In this document: positions 22,331-34,381 of the stretch, one piece after another
How positions within the stretch are numbered: the first letter of the stretch is position 1
Layout: each line of letters begins with the position of its first letter
From: Benincasa hispida
Lineage: Eukaryota; Streptophyta; Magnoliopsida; Cucurbitales; Cucurbitaceae
DNA: 64,000 nucleotides
Assembly (NCBI RefSeq): GCF_009727055.1
Contig: NC_052354.1
Coordinates: 38,135,150-38,199,149 of the forward strand
Direction of reading: 5' to 3'
Translations under genes and position numbers: made by a program
The notes under the pieces: generated by a model
Databases searched by the model: none
What the model was told of the DNA's origin: nothing
Seen by the model: only the letters and a program-made list of their open reading frames with translations

Positions 22331-24309
22331 TGGTGGCATAAATTTGTGAACGTAATTATGCAATGCATATCTTAGGTTATGCGTTGGTTCTCATGCGTCG
22401 GTGGTCATGTGTTAGGATGAAATGTATGCATTGATCTCTTATGCAATGACCATGCAATCCTGTCACAAGTTTTCTTGCACTCTCGCCAAGTATAACGAGA
22501 ACGCAAGTTTCTCGGGTGATCCGAGGTCGAACTCAGGGACTTGTAGTTAAATGTATGCGGTGATGTGTTTGCGGCGAATAAATAAAAGAATGATGAGGGT
22601 GATAAGCTATGAACTACTCCTACTTCTAACTAACAGATTAAGCGGTGAAGTATGATTGAGAGGTAGAGACACGACAACTATTAACGCGTAGTAAATGCAT
22701 GGAAAAATAGATGAAAAGGTGAGGATATCTTCATTACAACACTAAGCTTGACCGCAAGGGCAACCTCAACAAACGCAAGCTATGTGATCATGCTATACAC
22801 ACTTGACGTAGATGCATGTGATGTATATGCGATAGTGTCGAGAAGCTTATTTCTAAGCCTCTATATGACCGCATACCACCATATCCTATTTAAAGGGTGC
22901 ATACGCTGTGTAGTAGAAAACGGAGCTTATTCCTAAGTTTCCCATTCTTGCTTATGCGATCTAATCCGCTCTCTCGAGTCTTAGATTTGGTTTTTAGACT
23001 ACTCTCCCAAGTCTGCCTAAATGATGAATGATGCGCTCATAAGACAAGGTAATCGCATAAACCTGGCTGACGTAAGATTATTCCTATCTCTAGTAAACAC
23101 TTGCTTACATTGCTTAATGCAACCAACCATTTACCTCCCCGAGCAAGTTAGTTGCTACTGATTATACTCATAGACTAGCATTGCGTCCGTTTATAGACAA
23201 GCGTTGCTACAACTTCACACTAAGCAAATAAGTTTCCCACAACACTCGCACACACACACACTCCCGATGGTTTGCTACATCTTCATATCTCTAATGCCAC
23301 ATGATTAAGTATACGATACTCTACAATCTCTCCAGTGATGCAATGAAAGTAAAGGATACTAAGTAAATGAAGATGGAGATGGAATCGAAGGAAATATAGA
23401 AATGCATTGATCACAAAATGTATTAATTCATTAAGCCAAAATGTAACACAATACAAAGAAAGAAAAGAAATGGAGGGCCAGTTAGGAGTAATGTCTTGCT
23501 TCCAGCAGATGTGTGTCAAGGCTGCGGTAGTGCCATGGATGAGTGGTGGAGTAGACTCTCTCGAGCTCTATCTCCGGCAAAGGCTTCGGTCGTCACTCGG
23601 AATGATTGAAGGGGATGAAGAACTCTCAAGCTATTTTCTCACGCTTTGGTTTGGATCAAAAGGATCCGCCCTGAGGTAGGGAGCCTCAGGCGAAAAACCT
23701 TAGATGATTTGAAATTCTTCTCAACGGCTTCTATTTATAGAGCTTGATCGCCGACAATAGTTATGGACCTGCTCTAAATCTGACACTCGCGGCGCGATGG
23801 TCCTTTTCTGAATCTCTGCTGCTAACGGCGTGGTAGGTGAAATGTCAACATCATCTTTTAATACTCCTAAGGTATGTGTTCATGTTGCATTCCACCAACC
23901 TTGCGGTCATCCTTCTATTATGATTATTATTCTTTAGCCGCAATTTCTCTGTGATGACCGCATTCGCTTGACTTCCGCAACTTCTATGCGATGGACGCAC
24001 GTGGTTAATGGTTGCAACATCCATGCGTCGTACGTATGCGTTCGTCTCTTCGATGGGGAGATCCCCTCATGCGGTCGTCTTTGCGATAGCCTGGCTTCCA
24101 CGCATGCGATCGCTTTCTACGGTTGCTATAAAAATAAACAATTGAACGCATAATAACGCATAAAAGTAGGTTAACCGAGATTCTTAATGTCGATTGATGC
24201 AAACTCATTTTCTCATGAATTCCTAACATAATCGCCATATATTCTACTTAACAACCTTCATAATTGTAAATAAAAGGCCTATAATGACGTGCATTCCTGC
24301 CCTTCATCA
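22331..24309 (-). repeat. LARD-like 5' LTR
   Basis: 1979 bp, starting TGGTGGCATAAATTTGTG and ending CCCTTCATCA. Minus-strand TATA box at about 23730-23742 (plus TCTATTTATAGAG). The sequence is close to the 18820-20847 copy and more distant from the array at 5545-11208, so the two insertions are separate events. Confidence 0.85.
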
Positions 24310-24314
24310 CCCTC

Positions 24315-24660
24315 TCACACTAATATGAGATAGCCTCTTGTGCCATAGCTCATCTTCTGTATGTTCTTCATCATTTGCCATCAAGGCTGAATGTTCCATT
24401 TGCACATCTTTAATGACATACAAGCCATTAACTTTTGTTGCCACCAATACTACTTTTGAGTCTATAATTATTTCAAAAGTACCTCCAACTCCTCTGTTTT
24501 CATAGCCAATGGAGTCAAACATCCCTAATGATAGGAGATTCCTCTTCAATATAGGAACATGCCTCATATTCTTAATCAACTTTACTGAACCATCTTGCAT
24601 CTTCAAGGAAACAGACCCTATTCCAACAGCCATGCAAGTATTATTATTTTCCATGTAGAT
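24315..24660 (-). pseudogene. Copia C2 protease end and GAG-pre-integrase zinc region
   Basis: The open segment encodes NNTCMAVGIGSVSLKMQDGS and then LIKNMRHVPILKRNLLSLGM. These are the C-terminal part of the Copia aspartic protease domain and its typical 'VPxLKRNLLS' motif. Next comes NGLYVIKDV and ELWHKRLSHISVRG, the first half (H-H) of the integrase zinc motif, which stops at the LARD insertion. The second half (C-C) resumes at 18814. The region between 24660 and 24840 with the catalytic DTG-like triad is degraded. Confidence 0.8.
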
Positions 24661-24840
24661 CAGCCCTCCATCCCACTTCTTGTAGGTACAAAACTACCTT
24701 TTAGATGGTGTCATATGGACTGAACAACCAGAATTTATCACCCAGTCTTGAGTCTCCATAGAATTCTGCTCTCCACTATCTTCAGTTGCAACCAAGACAT
24801 CTGAATACACAAGGGAATTTCCCCCCACAATAGCCTCAGT

Positions 24841-25110
24841 CTATTTTCCTCCCTTGTTTTGTTGGTTCAACTTCCTCTTCAAGGCATAACAGTCTTTCTT
24901 CATGTGTCCAAGCTTATGGCAAAAATGAAACTTGATCTTAGACTTGTCACCACCATTCTGCTTGCCCTTCCTATTATTATTTGTTTTCCCCTTTGAAAAC
25001 AAGCCTTCTCTTCCTTGCTGATCTTTCTTGCTCATTTGTAACTCTATTTCTTTGATTCTTATTGCTGAAATGATTGTTTCTGTAGTTATTCTTTCTCTAC
25101 CGTACTTCAT
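24841..25110 (-). pseudogene. Copia C2 gag zinc knuckle
   Basis: The frame carries basic residues and then IKFHFCHKLGHMKKDCYALK. This is a CCHC knuckle in the form C-x2-x-LGH-x4-C; the first two Cys positions read F-C, so one Cys of the knuckle is changed. It is the RNA-binding end of Gag. It stops at a codon before the protease. Together with 25195-25597 it makes up most of a broken gag. Confidence 0.8.
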
Positions 25111-25194
25111 GGCTATCTTGACATCTTTAAATAATTCTGGTAGAGAGTTAAGTGATATAAAAGCCTCATTTTCTTCCCCAATATTATCTCCTAT

Positions 25195-25597
25195 TTATCT
25201 AAATTCTGTTGACAATCTCTTGAACTTGTTCAAATTATCAGTGAGGGACTTTGCAACATCCATCTTGTATGTGAAAAATCTTTCCCTCAAGAAAGCTTTA
25301 TTAGGCAAGTCTTTGTTGAGATGAATCACGTTCAATTTGTTCCAAAGGGCATAAACAATAGGCTGGTCAACAATCGGCCTTAAAACATTATATGTGACAT
25401 TTTGAGACAATGGTTCCATAAGCATTCACCTCTATTGTCTCTTTCTCTGCATCGATGACTATTTCAGGGTATTTTGCAGGGTCTATAATGGCCAAAAGTG
25501 CCTTCTGCTGTCCCAGAACTGCCTTGATCTTCGCTTTCCATAATTCAAAGTTTGTCTTTCCATCAAACTTCTCGATTTCATACCTGGTTGTAGCCAT
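25195..25597 (-). pseudogene. Copia C2 gag N-terminal part
   Basis: The start ATG at 25597 gives MATTRYEIEKFDGKTNFELW followed by KAKIKAVLGQQKALLAI, the N-terminus expected of Copia Gag (Retrotran_gag type). A frameshift near 25400 moves the frame to the segment with ALWNKLNVIHLNKDLPNKAF. It then continues with LRERFFTYKMDVAKSLTDNL and NKFKRLSTEF. It starts 95 bp inside the 5' LTR and PBS, as normal. Frameshifts make it inactive. Confidence 0.85.
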
Positions 25598-25678
25598 TTT
25601 TGAACTTCAAGATTGACTTATCTGATTCGAAGTATGCAAAAATTTGTATCTTGGATCTGTCTTGAATTGTTCTCTGAT

Positions 25679-25689
25679 CTCTGATACCA
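25679..25689 (-). promoter_or_regulatory. Primer-binding site (initiator tRNA-Met) of Copia C2
   Basis: The minus-strand sequence is TGGTATCAGAG, the PBS of most plant Copia elements (complement of the 3' end of initiator tRNA-Met). It lies 2 nt from the inner edge of the 5' LTR at 25692. Confidence 0.85.
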
Positions 25690-25691
25690 CT

Positions 25692-26314
25692 TGTTGTCTT
25701 AGATAAGTATGATACTCTTGTTTGCAGTCACAAACTACTCAGAATTAACAGTTAAGTACACTTCAAGACTCAGGGAAGGCTATATGCTTCGAGCTTCAAA
25801 ACTCTTCAATCATTTACTTGAAGGCAGCTCAATCGTATAGACAAAGCTCCAAAGAACTAGACGATAGTTCAATTATGTAAGCGATAGTAAGAATCACTAG
25901 ACAATCGTGTAGACGATAGTTGTGAAGAACTAAATGATCGTATAGACAACAACTATGGTACTAGACGATCGTATAGACGATGTGATGCGGAGCTAAACGA
26001 TCGTGTACACGATACTTAAGTAAATGCTAGACGATCGTAGAGAAAGAAAGAAAGAACACAAGTATTTAAGTGGTTCGGCCAAAGGCCTACGTTTGTGCAA
26101 ATTGAAAGGGTTTCTTTTATTACTTCTTCTTCAAATTTATTACAGAATAAATGCCTTGCTCTCTCTATCGTTCTTCTCACATTCGTTTTCTTTTTATACA
26201 GACACTCAATGTCAACGAAGAAGCTCTAGTAGTTATAACAAACATAACAGAAAGAAGACGACAACATTCAACTGCCTGCAACTTTATTTCTTGTCTTCGG
26301 TTCTTTCTGTAACA
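25692..26314 (-). repeat. Copia C2 5' LTR
   Basis: 623 bp, TGTTACAG...AGACAACA in element sense. TATA-like CTGTATAAAAAG at plus 26192-26203. It holds the same ACGATCGT/ACGATA leader repeats (25840-26040) as the 3' LTR. A PBS follows directly inside. Confidence 0.88.
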
Positions 26315-28820
26315 CTATACTTCTATTTTTATATGTTAATTGTCATTTTTTGTTTATTGTATTTTTCTCTTGCTTATTGTCAGGTGTACTGTCAGTTTAA
26401 CATCCAAGTATTAATTGGTAAGCAACAATGTGAGATGGGTTCGTTCTTTTTAGTACTATGTGTGTTGTTTCACAGGGGTAATATAATCCTTTTGATCTTT
26501 GTTGTATGATGTATTTATTCATTTAATTATTCATATAGTGCAAGACAGATTGTATTGGAATATTGAGTTCATTCAACACAAAGGAACTACGTATCTTTCT
26601 TTTTTGACCACTAACTTTGGTAACATGAGAAACAAGATCCTGTGTGTGGACATTTTATGAACCTCTTGCTCAAGTATGTAAGAAAATATTACTACTTACT
26701 ACTTAAAACTATCAACATAATTTGATTTTTTCTATGTGCAAGAATCTCTTGAGTCATTTACTAATCAATTATTTCACTTAATTCGATTTCCTTGTACATA
26801 GTTCATTAGTCTTCCATAAGTTAATTTACTAACTAACCTTTCATGAGTTTGTTTCTCAATGAGTTTATGTTCATGAGTTTTGTTACTTTATTCTCATGTA
26901 CTTAGTTTACGTATAGTTTTAAGTAAAATGTCTCCAATATTAACCGGACTTTTAACTCTTCCTTATTCAACTGTTAAAAACACTCCCCAATATAGCAAAG
27001 TTTCTTAAAAGTAAGTTTTTGTTCTTTTTTAATAGACCAATAAAAATTGTTTGTACCCCTATAATGGTTTGGGAATGGAAATCGTAGGTCTAACCTTAAA
27101 TTGTTTTGTTTGTTTGTTGCATGTGTAATTGTACTTAAAGTTTTGTAAGTTTGGGATTGGTATATAGATAAAAGCACAATTATGTTTAAATTTTATATTA
27201 ATGTTACCATTGGTATAGGAGCAAATGCATAATTATGTTTAATTTTGAGTTAAATTTTAATGTTAATATTTGTATAGGAGTAAAAGCAAAATTGAAGTGA
27301 TGTTTACTTTTTAATTGTGGTTTTTGATATATTAAGAAAATGTATATTCTTTTTATAGGGAAAACCTCCAGAATTGGTAAAATTTTATTGGTATAAACTC
27401 AATTCGGCGTATCAAAGCAGTCCCTCATTCACACAATAAGGTCTTCATGAGTAGAAGTTGTACAAAAATAGTAAAATGGTGGTTCAAAATAAAAATATAG
27501 ACCATGTTGGAACAATATAATGTGATTACTAACACAAACACTATAGACAATACATTAGCAAAACAAAAGTACATGGTACCTTCTTTGATTAACAAACAAT
27601 CTTCGTCATATAATAATCTAGTCCATAAATTTCATTAAGCAATGAATTAAGTATGTACTTTCAAACTTATAACAATTTAGTCATGGGTGTATGTAACATT
27701 AATATAATTCCTATAATTTTAAACGAAAAAATATTTTTGACGTCAAAATTGGTAGATTGTATCACTTTTAACCCTAACTTTTAAATTTTATCACTTTAAA
27801 ACTTCAAATGTAAACAAATGTAACAATTTACACTATCGGTAAAATTTCTGTTTCAATCACCACTATAAACAATTTCGACACCTAAAAGACACATGTTGCT
27901 CAATATTATAGGTATTTTTTGTTATTTTATTGAAAAAATATTAAAAATAAGTAAATCATTTTTTTTATTGCGCGACCACCATCGGGAAAACCACGAACTC
28001 GGCTCCTGAAAATTCCCAAACAAAAACAAACTCTTTTGTTTCCTCTTGCCTTCGATGTCGTTACCAATGATGACAAGTGTATGGAAGTTCTAGGCGACGA
28101 CTTCGTTGAAGGTGGTGGTGGCAACTATGGTTTAAAATTTTGATGAAAATCTCGAAATTTCGAGATTTCAATTTGAAGGCCTCAAAATTTTGTCAGGGAG
28201 GATTTTGTTTTCCCCCATTTCGAGAAAATTTCGACAAACTTCGAAATTTCAAGAAAAATTCAATTTTTTTTAGTAATTAGCTACATTAGCTTAGTTAAGT
28301 TTTTTTCGATTTTATGGTCCAATTACATATCAATTGTATAGTTTCACACACCATTGTTATTTCCAATGAATGATGAAAATATCGCGACATTTCGCTGAAA
28401 TATCCATAAAATCGAGTAAACGACTGAGATATTGGGGGTAACATCATTTTTCTCAAAAATCCACAATGATATGAGAGAAATATTTTTAATTTCTATCAGA
28501 ATTATCAAGATTTTGGATTAGACGCCCCAAGGTCATTTTTTTATATTAGACATGTAAATTTTATAATAAACAATTTATAATTATTTTAGAAGCAAATATT
28601 TTGTCTCCTTTAATTTTGTAACTAATTACCAATATTTGATATTGTTTTGTGATTATTTTTCTTTTTTTTTTTTTCTAAATTTCCGCTCTCGTATAAACAT
28701 TTACACATACATTTACAAAATACATCTAAAAGTCATCTTACTTTATAAAAATAATAATTAAAAATGGTCAATTAATAGTCTAATTAAGTCACAATAATTA
28801 AATTTTCATTAACTAATTAT
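26315..28820. other. Gene-less AT-rich stretch
   Basis: No coding sequence can be supported. Sequence near 26320-26520 again has leader-like features (TTATTGTCAG|GTGTACTG) and could be the continuation of the possible transcript left of the Copia C2 insertion (14220-15657). Around 27960-28250 there is a GC-richer patch with GGTGGTGGTGGC and repeated CTCGAAATTTCGAGA palindromes; a similar patch with GATATTTCCATAAAATC occurs at 28395 and 46195. Open frames here lack recognisable domains. Confidence 0.45.
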
Positions 28821-28915
28821 AAGGACTATTTTCAAATATAGGAAAATGAATCAAAATATTTACAAATATAACAAAATATCACAGTTTATCTGCGATAGAC
28901 CGCGATAGATAACGA
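28821..28915. repeat. Left half of a MITE-like GATAG repeat, split by Copia
   Basis: It begins AAGGACTATTTTCAAATATAGG and has AATATTTACAAATATAACAAAAT, then CTGCGATAGACCGCGATAGATAACGA. The complementary right half (TCTATCATGATCTATCGCATATAG ... TTGTTATTATTTGTAAATATTTG) occurs at 46040-46130, on the other side of the 17-kb Copia complex. Intact relatives are at 56750-56960 and 57120-57290. Confidence 0.65.
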
Positions 28916-30300
28916 TGTTGGAGTTTATGTCCTAAATATCATGTATCTTGTGGTTTGTAAAGACAAATTATATATCTAATAAAATGAGAGGTATTTTATT
29001 GACGTTTAAACTGTATTAATTAAATCCAATAAACTAAGATCTAAGGTTATTCTGATGTTACTTAAACATGCATGTGGAGACATACAAGTGGATCATGTTT
29101 AAATGATAACCTAAATGGTATAAAATATATGGATAAGACTGGGTACCTTATCTTAGTGACACTACGAATATGACCCGCTTTCTAGATGTTACAATTATTG
29201 TAAAGTGCTACAAATGATCTGATCGTGATTATTCTCTACATGCAAACGGAGGTATTCCATACAAAAAGTTTATATAAGACCTGACCACGAAATGAATAGA
29301 CTCTCTATATAACACTGTTGATAGAAGAGACTTACATTTCACTAGGATGACCGTAGGTGACTTGACCATCTTGAGTGAGTTGTGAACTCCTGTTTATGAG
29401 GGCGATCCTTTGATTTGTATGGGTGAAAGTGGCCAGATTAGTCGACTCAACTAACCTATCATTTTGGGAATTTTTCTGAGTGGGAAGCTGGGAACACAAC
29501 TACACAAGATGGAATTCACTCCTTCTCGTCTTTAGGGGAAGTAGATAAATTACACCTTTAATAACTGATTCTGAGTCTTGAACATTAAATTGTTAACCTC
29601 TCACTACCCGAGAGGTGTTAGTTTATAGTTGGACTATAAACTATTTGTTCATCAAAGGGATCAATGGTACTTAAGGAGTTAGATGTAACTATAAGAGTAA
29701 AACGGTAATTTAACCCAACTGTAGTTATGAGCGATTTGTGAAAGGTTGACTTACCATTGATTGGTTATATCCGTGGACACAAAAATATATCTACAATGCG
29801 AAGAGTTCAACTATTAGTCTTTAATGGAGTGTCCGGTAGTTAATGAATATGGATTAATTTAATTAAAAAGTTTAATTAATTAATCTTATATCATTGGAGC
29901 TTCAAATTTGTATGTCCATAAGGTCCCCTTGTTAGCTTATGAAAGGAAAAGATGAATGATTTGAATTATTCAAATCAATTGATGGAATAACATATTAATG
30001 GGATTAATATGATATGGTTAATTATAGATCTGATCTATAATTAAGAGAGAAATATTTGAATAGGATTCTAGTATTAAATTCTTATGAATTTGATTCATAA
30101 AGAATTAATTAATTAATTAATTTTGAGAGGTGGAGGAAAATAAAAATATGATATTTATTAAATATATATTAAATTAGATTTTTCCGAAATTATTAAATAA
30201 TGGTTATTTAGTTAAATTAGCCATAAGGGTAATTTTGGAAAGTTATGGAGGAAGTCTCCATATAAATTCATCATTTTGCCGAAATTAGGGTAAGTGAATT
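28916..30300 (+). repeat. P1 5' LTR (left part; right limit uncertain)
   Basis: It matches the LTR at 36806-37389 (TTATGTC(C/T)TAAAT(A/C)TCATGTATCTTGTGG) and the solo LTR at 42671 over more than 1 kb. Common points are the AACTCCTG..TATGAGGG segment and TCTCCATATAAATTCATCATTTTG near 30255, also at 45577. After about 30300 similarity to the 45590-46017 copy fades, so the end of this LTR and its PBS were not found. Confidence 0.65.
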
Positions 30301-31752
30301 CATTTTGTGAAATCCCACCTTAGGATAAACATGTTCATACATCATATCTAAATATAATTGTTACGTTTTTGGATCATGATTAAATTAACATGCTCATGCA
30401 TCTTAATATAAATGCCATATTATTTAGATTTCATGCATCATGTAATATATGGTTAATGATGGTTAATGATTGTTTAATATAAAACTTATATTTTATAATG
30501 GAAAAGGATTATACATTGAGCATGACATTACTTAGATTAATATAAGCGTTATATTTAATAAATATCACAAATGCAAATTTATACATTTTTTTTTTCATTA
30601 CTTTAAAATGGTTATAATCATAATGAAATTGGAATTAAAATATATAATCAAGAGTTGCATGTAAACTAGGTCCAAATTAATTTTAAACGATTTAAAATTA
30701 ATTCACCTAAACTTATGTTAAACGCATTTCTAATGAGATTTAAAATAGGTTAATCGTTTAATTCATTTTAACAGGATTAAAATGAACTCCATTTAAAAGA
30801 TTAAATTCAAATGATTGCTTACAAGGGACCTTTGTCTAAGAAATGTTCTGTCTAGACTGACTTTTTAAGTGGCGGAAATGGAACATCTCTACTCGAGAAC
30901 CGATCTGGAAGGTGAATTGGCAAATATTTTATAAGCATGCAGTAGGTGATTAATTTATTTAAAGATTTTGATGAATAAAATAACATATTGTTAAACTATT
31001 CAATATAAGTGTTATATATTGAGAAAATTCAACAAGGACTTAGATAATATGAATTAACTGAATTTACCTAATTATGAAACCTTAAAATTTTAAAATACTT
31101 AGTGGGAGGAAAAAAATGTATACGATATGTCAATTTTTTCACTCACGTTCTCCCTATAAGTTCACACAGTAAGACTCATGCTTGGCCTCGTAGGTCCTGG
31201 GAGTGTCCCTCTTCGAATGGTGTTTGAATGGGTCAATATCAAGGTGAATGGAGAGAGTGTTTATAGTAAGTCGGAGAGAGATGTGTGTTAACATGTCCTA
31301 TGTTCTCCTTCATTGGTTTCTATCGTGAGACCTTATACGGCCTTGTGACACCCCAGAGCATCCACCTTCGAATGGTTTGTGCATTAAGTCGATATTAAGG
31401 CGAACTCTAGAAATGGTTTCTGGATAGGATTGCTTTAGTTTTTTTTCCAATTGGCTTTTCCCTTCGATTGGCTCATTGGGATGGAACACTAGAGTTTAAA
31501 ATGAAGGGTCTCACTTACAAGAAATTGTTAAGCAAGTTAGTGATTTCTTGATTAAATCAATGGTGATTAATCGTCATAGGAATAAGAGTTATTTTGGTGT
31601 GATGATTGATTGAGAAATGTCTCAATTCAGTATTGGGGTGACTGACCATCCTTCGGTGGCTTTTTTCCTAAACCATTGAAGTATTATTGCAAAATGGAGA
31701 TTGGGGTTCATTATTAAGGTTTTGTTAAAATTGATTTGACTAAAATGAACTT
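30301..31752 (+). other. P1 leader region, non-coding
   Basis: AT-rich sequence between the recognisable LTR part and gag. It has a repeated motif C(T/A)TTCGAATGGT (31213, 31370). No reading frame of interest. It is probably the end of the LTR plus an untranslated leader. No TGGTATCAGAG-type PBS was seen. Confidence 0.45.
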
Positions 31753-31797
31753 TTGCATAAGTGTCTAAAACGAGTAATCTGTTTTGTATCAGCAAAC

Positions 31798-32280
31798 ATG
31801 TCTAGCGTTTTTATGAACCTTCCTAAAGTTAAAATGTTGAATGAATTTGATTACACAACTTGGAAAGAATCAATTAAAACAATATTTGTGGTAAATGATC
31901 TTAACTTCGTCTTGAGTGAGGAATGTCCTCCAGTCCTAACCTTTCATGCAAAACGAAGTGTTTGTGACGCATACGAAGGGTGGATGAAGGCCAATCTTGA
32001 AGCACAAGTTCACATTTTGGCAAGCATACCCGATTTCTTGGCTAAGAGATTTGATAGCATGGTCACTGCATTTTAGATCATGCAATCAATGCGAGAATTA
32101 TTTGAGCGAATGTCCTCAAAACTCAAACAGGATGGGGCTGATATAGATGAAACCAATAATGTTAGCTCCTTATTTGAACTAGGGTCCATATTGAATGTCA
32201 ATGGACTAACAGAGAAGGCAAAATTTGTTAACTCTAATGAAGTTTATCAAAGAGGTATGACCTTGGAAGAAAAATTTTGA
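31798..32280 (+). pseudogene. P1 gag, interrupted
   Basis: The text MSSVFMNLPKVKMLNEFDYT and TWKESIKTIFVVNDLNFVLS is the Copia Gag N-terminus (a W-x3-I-T..NDLNFVL type). It continues with AYEGWMKANLEAQVHILASI and a PDFLAKRFDSM segment. A stop follows at 32074, and the frame continues in the next frame (MQSMRELFERMS) to a stop at 32280. The zinc knuckle is not seen. Nothing here can yield an intact Gag. Confidence 0.85.
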
Positions 32281-32640
32281 ATTCATAATAAGAGTGTTCA
32301 AGCTGATCCCACTATTCTTCAGCATAAGAAGAGATCGAATGACAACAAATCTGATTTAGTTGTCCTGGAGTCGTGCTTAGTAGAGAATAATGATTATGAC
32401 TAGATAATTGATTCAAGGGTTACTAATCATGTGTGTTCTTCCCACTAGGGATTTGATTCTTGGAGAAAATTGGAAGCTGGAGAGATGACTCTTTGAGTCG
32501 GTACTGGTGAGATCGTTCTAGCTGCTACCATAGGCAGTCTTAAGTTACTCATGGACAATAAACGATATATGTTATTAAATGACGAATATGTAGTTCCTAA
32601 TATATAAAGGATTTTTTTTCTATGTTTCTTGTTTGATTGA
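32281..32640 (+). pseudogene. P1 protease region, decayed
   Basis: Conceptual reading gives DWIIDSRVTNHVCSSH at about 32400-32445. The Copia protease motif D-S-G-A-T-N-H-V has become D-S-R-V-T-N-H-V, so the active-site loop is lost. Then follow a stop, GFDSWRKLEAGEMTL, VGTGEIVLAATIGSLKLLMD and NDEYVVPNI. Several stops are present. Confidence 0.75.
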
Positions 32641-33405
32641 GAAAAATCATTCTCTTTCCTTTTTTGGAAGTAAATTATTTATTTTTAAGAATGGAATGGA
32701 GATAAAATTCGCTTCAAAAGAAAGTAACTTATATATACTAAGGTCGTTAGTTACAAAGTTTGTTCTAAATACTGAAATGTTCATAATGGCAACAATTGCG
32801 AAGAGACCAAATATTTCTCCTAAAGAAAATGTCCACCTTTGACATCTAAGGTTAGGTCACATTAATCTTAATAAGATTATGAGATGGGAGAAAAGTCAAC
32901 TTCTAAATCGTTTAGAAGAAAACTCTTTACCTATATGTGAGCCATGCCTCGAAGGCAAGATGAGGAAAGGACCTTTGAATGGAAAAGGTTATAAAGCCAA
33001 AGAGACCTTGAAGCTTATACATTCAGATCTCTGTAGTCCGATGAATATAAAAGCAAGAGGAGAGTATGAATATTTCATCTCTTTCATTGACGATTATTCA
33101 AGATATAGGTATCTTTACCTAATTCAACACAAGTTTGAAGCACTTGAAAAGTTCAAAGAATATAAGACTGAGGTTGAAATATTGTTAGGTAAAAAAGTAA
33201 AAATACTACGATCTGATCATGGTAGAGAGTATATGAACTTAAGGTTCCAGAATTATATGATAGAACATAGAATAATGTCCCAAATCTCAACTCCTGGTAG
33301 ACCTCAGCAGAATGGTATATCGAAAAGGAGAAATAAACTCTGTTGAACATGGTTCGGTCTCTGATGAGTTATGCTTAACTTCCTGACTCGTTTTGGGGAT
33401 TTGCA
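32633..33405 (+). pseudogene. P1 integrase (N-terminal and core)
   Basis: The frames contain IFKNGMEIKFASKESNLYIL and SPKENVHL, the pre-integrase region. A stop at 32840 is followed by ENSLPICEPCLEGKMRKGPL, the Cys pair of the zinc region. Next come LKLIHSDLCSPMNI and YFISFIDDYSRYRYLYL with the first catalytic Asp. The core continues with KVKILRSDHGREYMNLRFQN (second Asp region) and ISTPGRPQQNGISKRRNKLC (region of the catalytic Glu). Interrupted by stops at 32840 and 33344. Confidence 0.85.
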
Positions 33406-34381
33406 GTGGAGACTGCTGTTTACATTTTGAACAACGTTTCATCTAGAAGTGTTTTTGAAACGCTTTTGGAGTTATGGAGAGGTCGTAAAGGTAGTTTACG
33501 CCACTTCAGGATGTGGAGATGTTCAACCCATGTGCTTGTGACAAATCCTGAAAAGTTGGAACCTCATTTGAAAGTATGCCTATTTGTAGGCTACTCTAAG
33601 GAAACGAGAGATGGGTACTTCTGTGATCCAAAGGAAAATAATATTTTTGTATCGATAAATGCTACTTTCTTGGAGGAAGACCATATAAGGGACCACAAAC
33701 TACGAAGCAAAATAGTTTTAAGAACAATGTCTGATGATAATACTGAGACTTTCTCACCTTTTGTCATGAAGTCTATTCAAATTCTCTTATGCATAACCAC
33801 ATATTATGACTATGAGATTTGGCAAATGGACGTCAAGATTGGTTTTTTGAATGATAATTTTGAAGAGGCTATCTAACTCAACCAGAGGGATTCATTGAAC
33901 AAGGTCTAGAGCAAAAGGTTTGCAAGCTTAATCGGTCCATTTATGAATTGGAATAAACATCTCAATCTTTCAATATAATATTTGATACTGCGATCAATTC
34001 TTATGGCTTTAATCATAATGTTGATGATCCTTGTGTCAACAAGAGAATAATCAACAATTCGGTAGCTTTCTTTGTATTGTATGTGGATGATATCCTACTC
34101 ATTGGGAATGATGTATGCTTACTGACAGATGTAAATGAATGTGTAGCCGCCTAGTTCCAAATGAAATATTTGGATAAGGCGTAATTTGTTTTAAGGATCC
34201 AAATCATCAAGGATCGTAAGAACAAAATATTGGCTTTGTCTTAGGCATCGTATATTGACAAGATGTTTGTCAGATATTTGACGCACAATTCCAATAAGGA
34301 TTTATTACCTTTCAGGCATTAAATTGTTTCGTTTAAGGAATAGTGTCCTAAGACCCTCTAGAGGTTGAGGAAATGAGACTG
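33406..34381 (+). pseudogene. P1 integrase C-terminus and reverse transcriptase remnants
   Basis: The first open piece reads ETAVYILNNVSSRSVFETLL and ELWRGRKGSLRHFRMWRCSTHVLVTNPEKL, then CLFVGYSKETRDGYFCDPKE. This is the C-terminal integrase domain. It runs, with a large deletion of the linker, into TTYYDYEIWQMDVKIGFLND, the start of RT. Farther on, YVDDILLIGNDV at about 34079-34115 carries the RT catalytic Asp pair. Stops at 33875, 33953, 34153, 34181 and beyond kill the frame. It ends at the LARD solo LTR (34387), whose removal restores the pol reading. Confidence 0.85.

Larger units (their letters stand above)
18820..24309 (-). mobile_element. LARD-like LTR element, complete, 5490 bp, non-coding
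   Basis: It is bounded by a perfect 5-bp target duplication and by LTRs 18820-20847 and 22331-24309. Element sense is minus: PBS at 22307-22324, PPT at 20848-20860, TATA boxes on the minus strand in both LTRs. The 1483-bp internal region has no gag or pol. The LTRs (about 2 kb each) make up nearly three quarters of the element. It inserted in the Copia C2 pol between the zinc-motif halves of integrase. This is the cleanest copy of the family in the window and defines it. The parent is probably a Ty3-type element (long LTR, tRNA-Asp-like PBS), by inference. Confidence 0.9.
15658..26314 (-). mobile_element. Copia LTR retrotransposon C2, full-length but dead, with nested LARD
   Basis: It has both LTRs, a PBS (25679-25689), a PPT (16317-16328) and, in element order, gag (25597 down), zinc knuckle, protease region, integrase, RT and RNase H. 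Without the nested LARD (18820-24309) and one copy of its target duplication it would be about 5.2 kb, a normal Copia length. Many stops and frameshifts and an in-frame integrase deletion show it is inactive. Only the two LTRs and the order of domains are intact. Confidence 0.88.

Noticed and set aside
27927..28124. 65-codon Pro/Ser-rich minus-strand frame
   Set aside because: No domain, no homologous copy in the window, no splice or promoter context.
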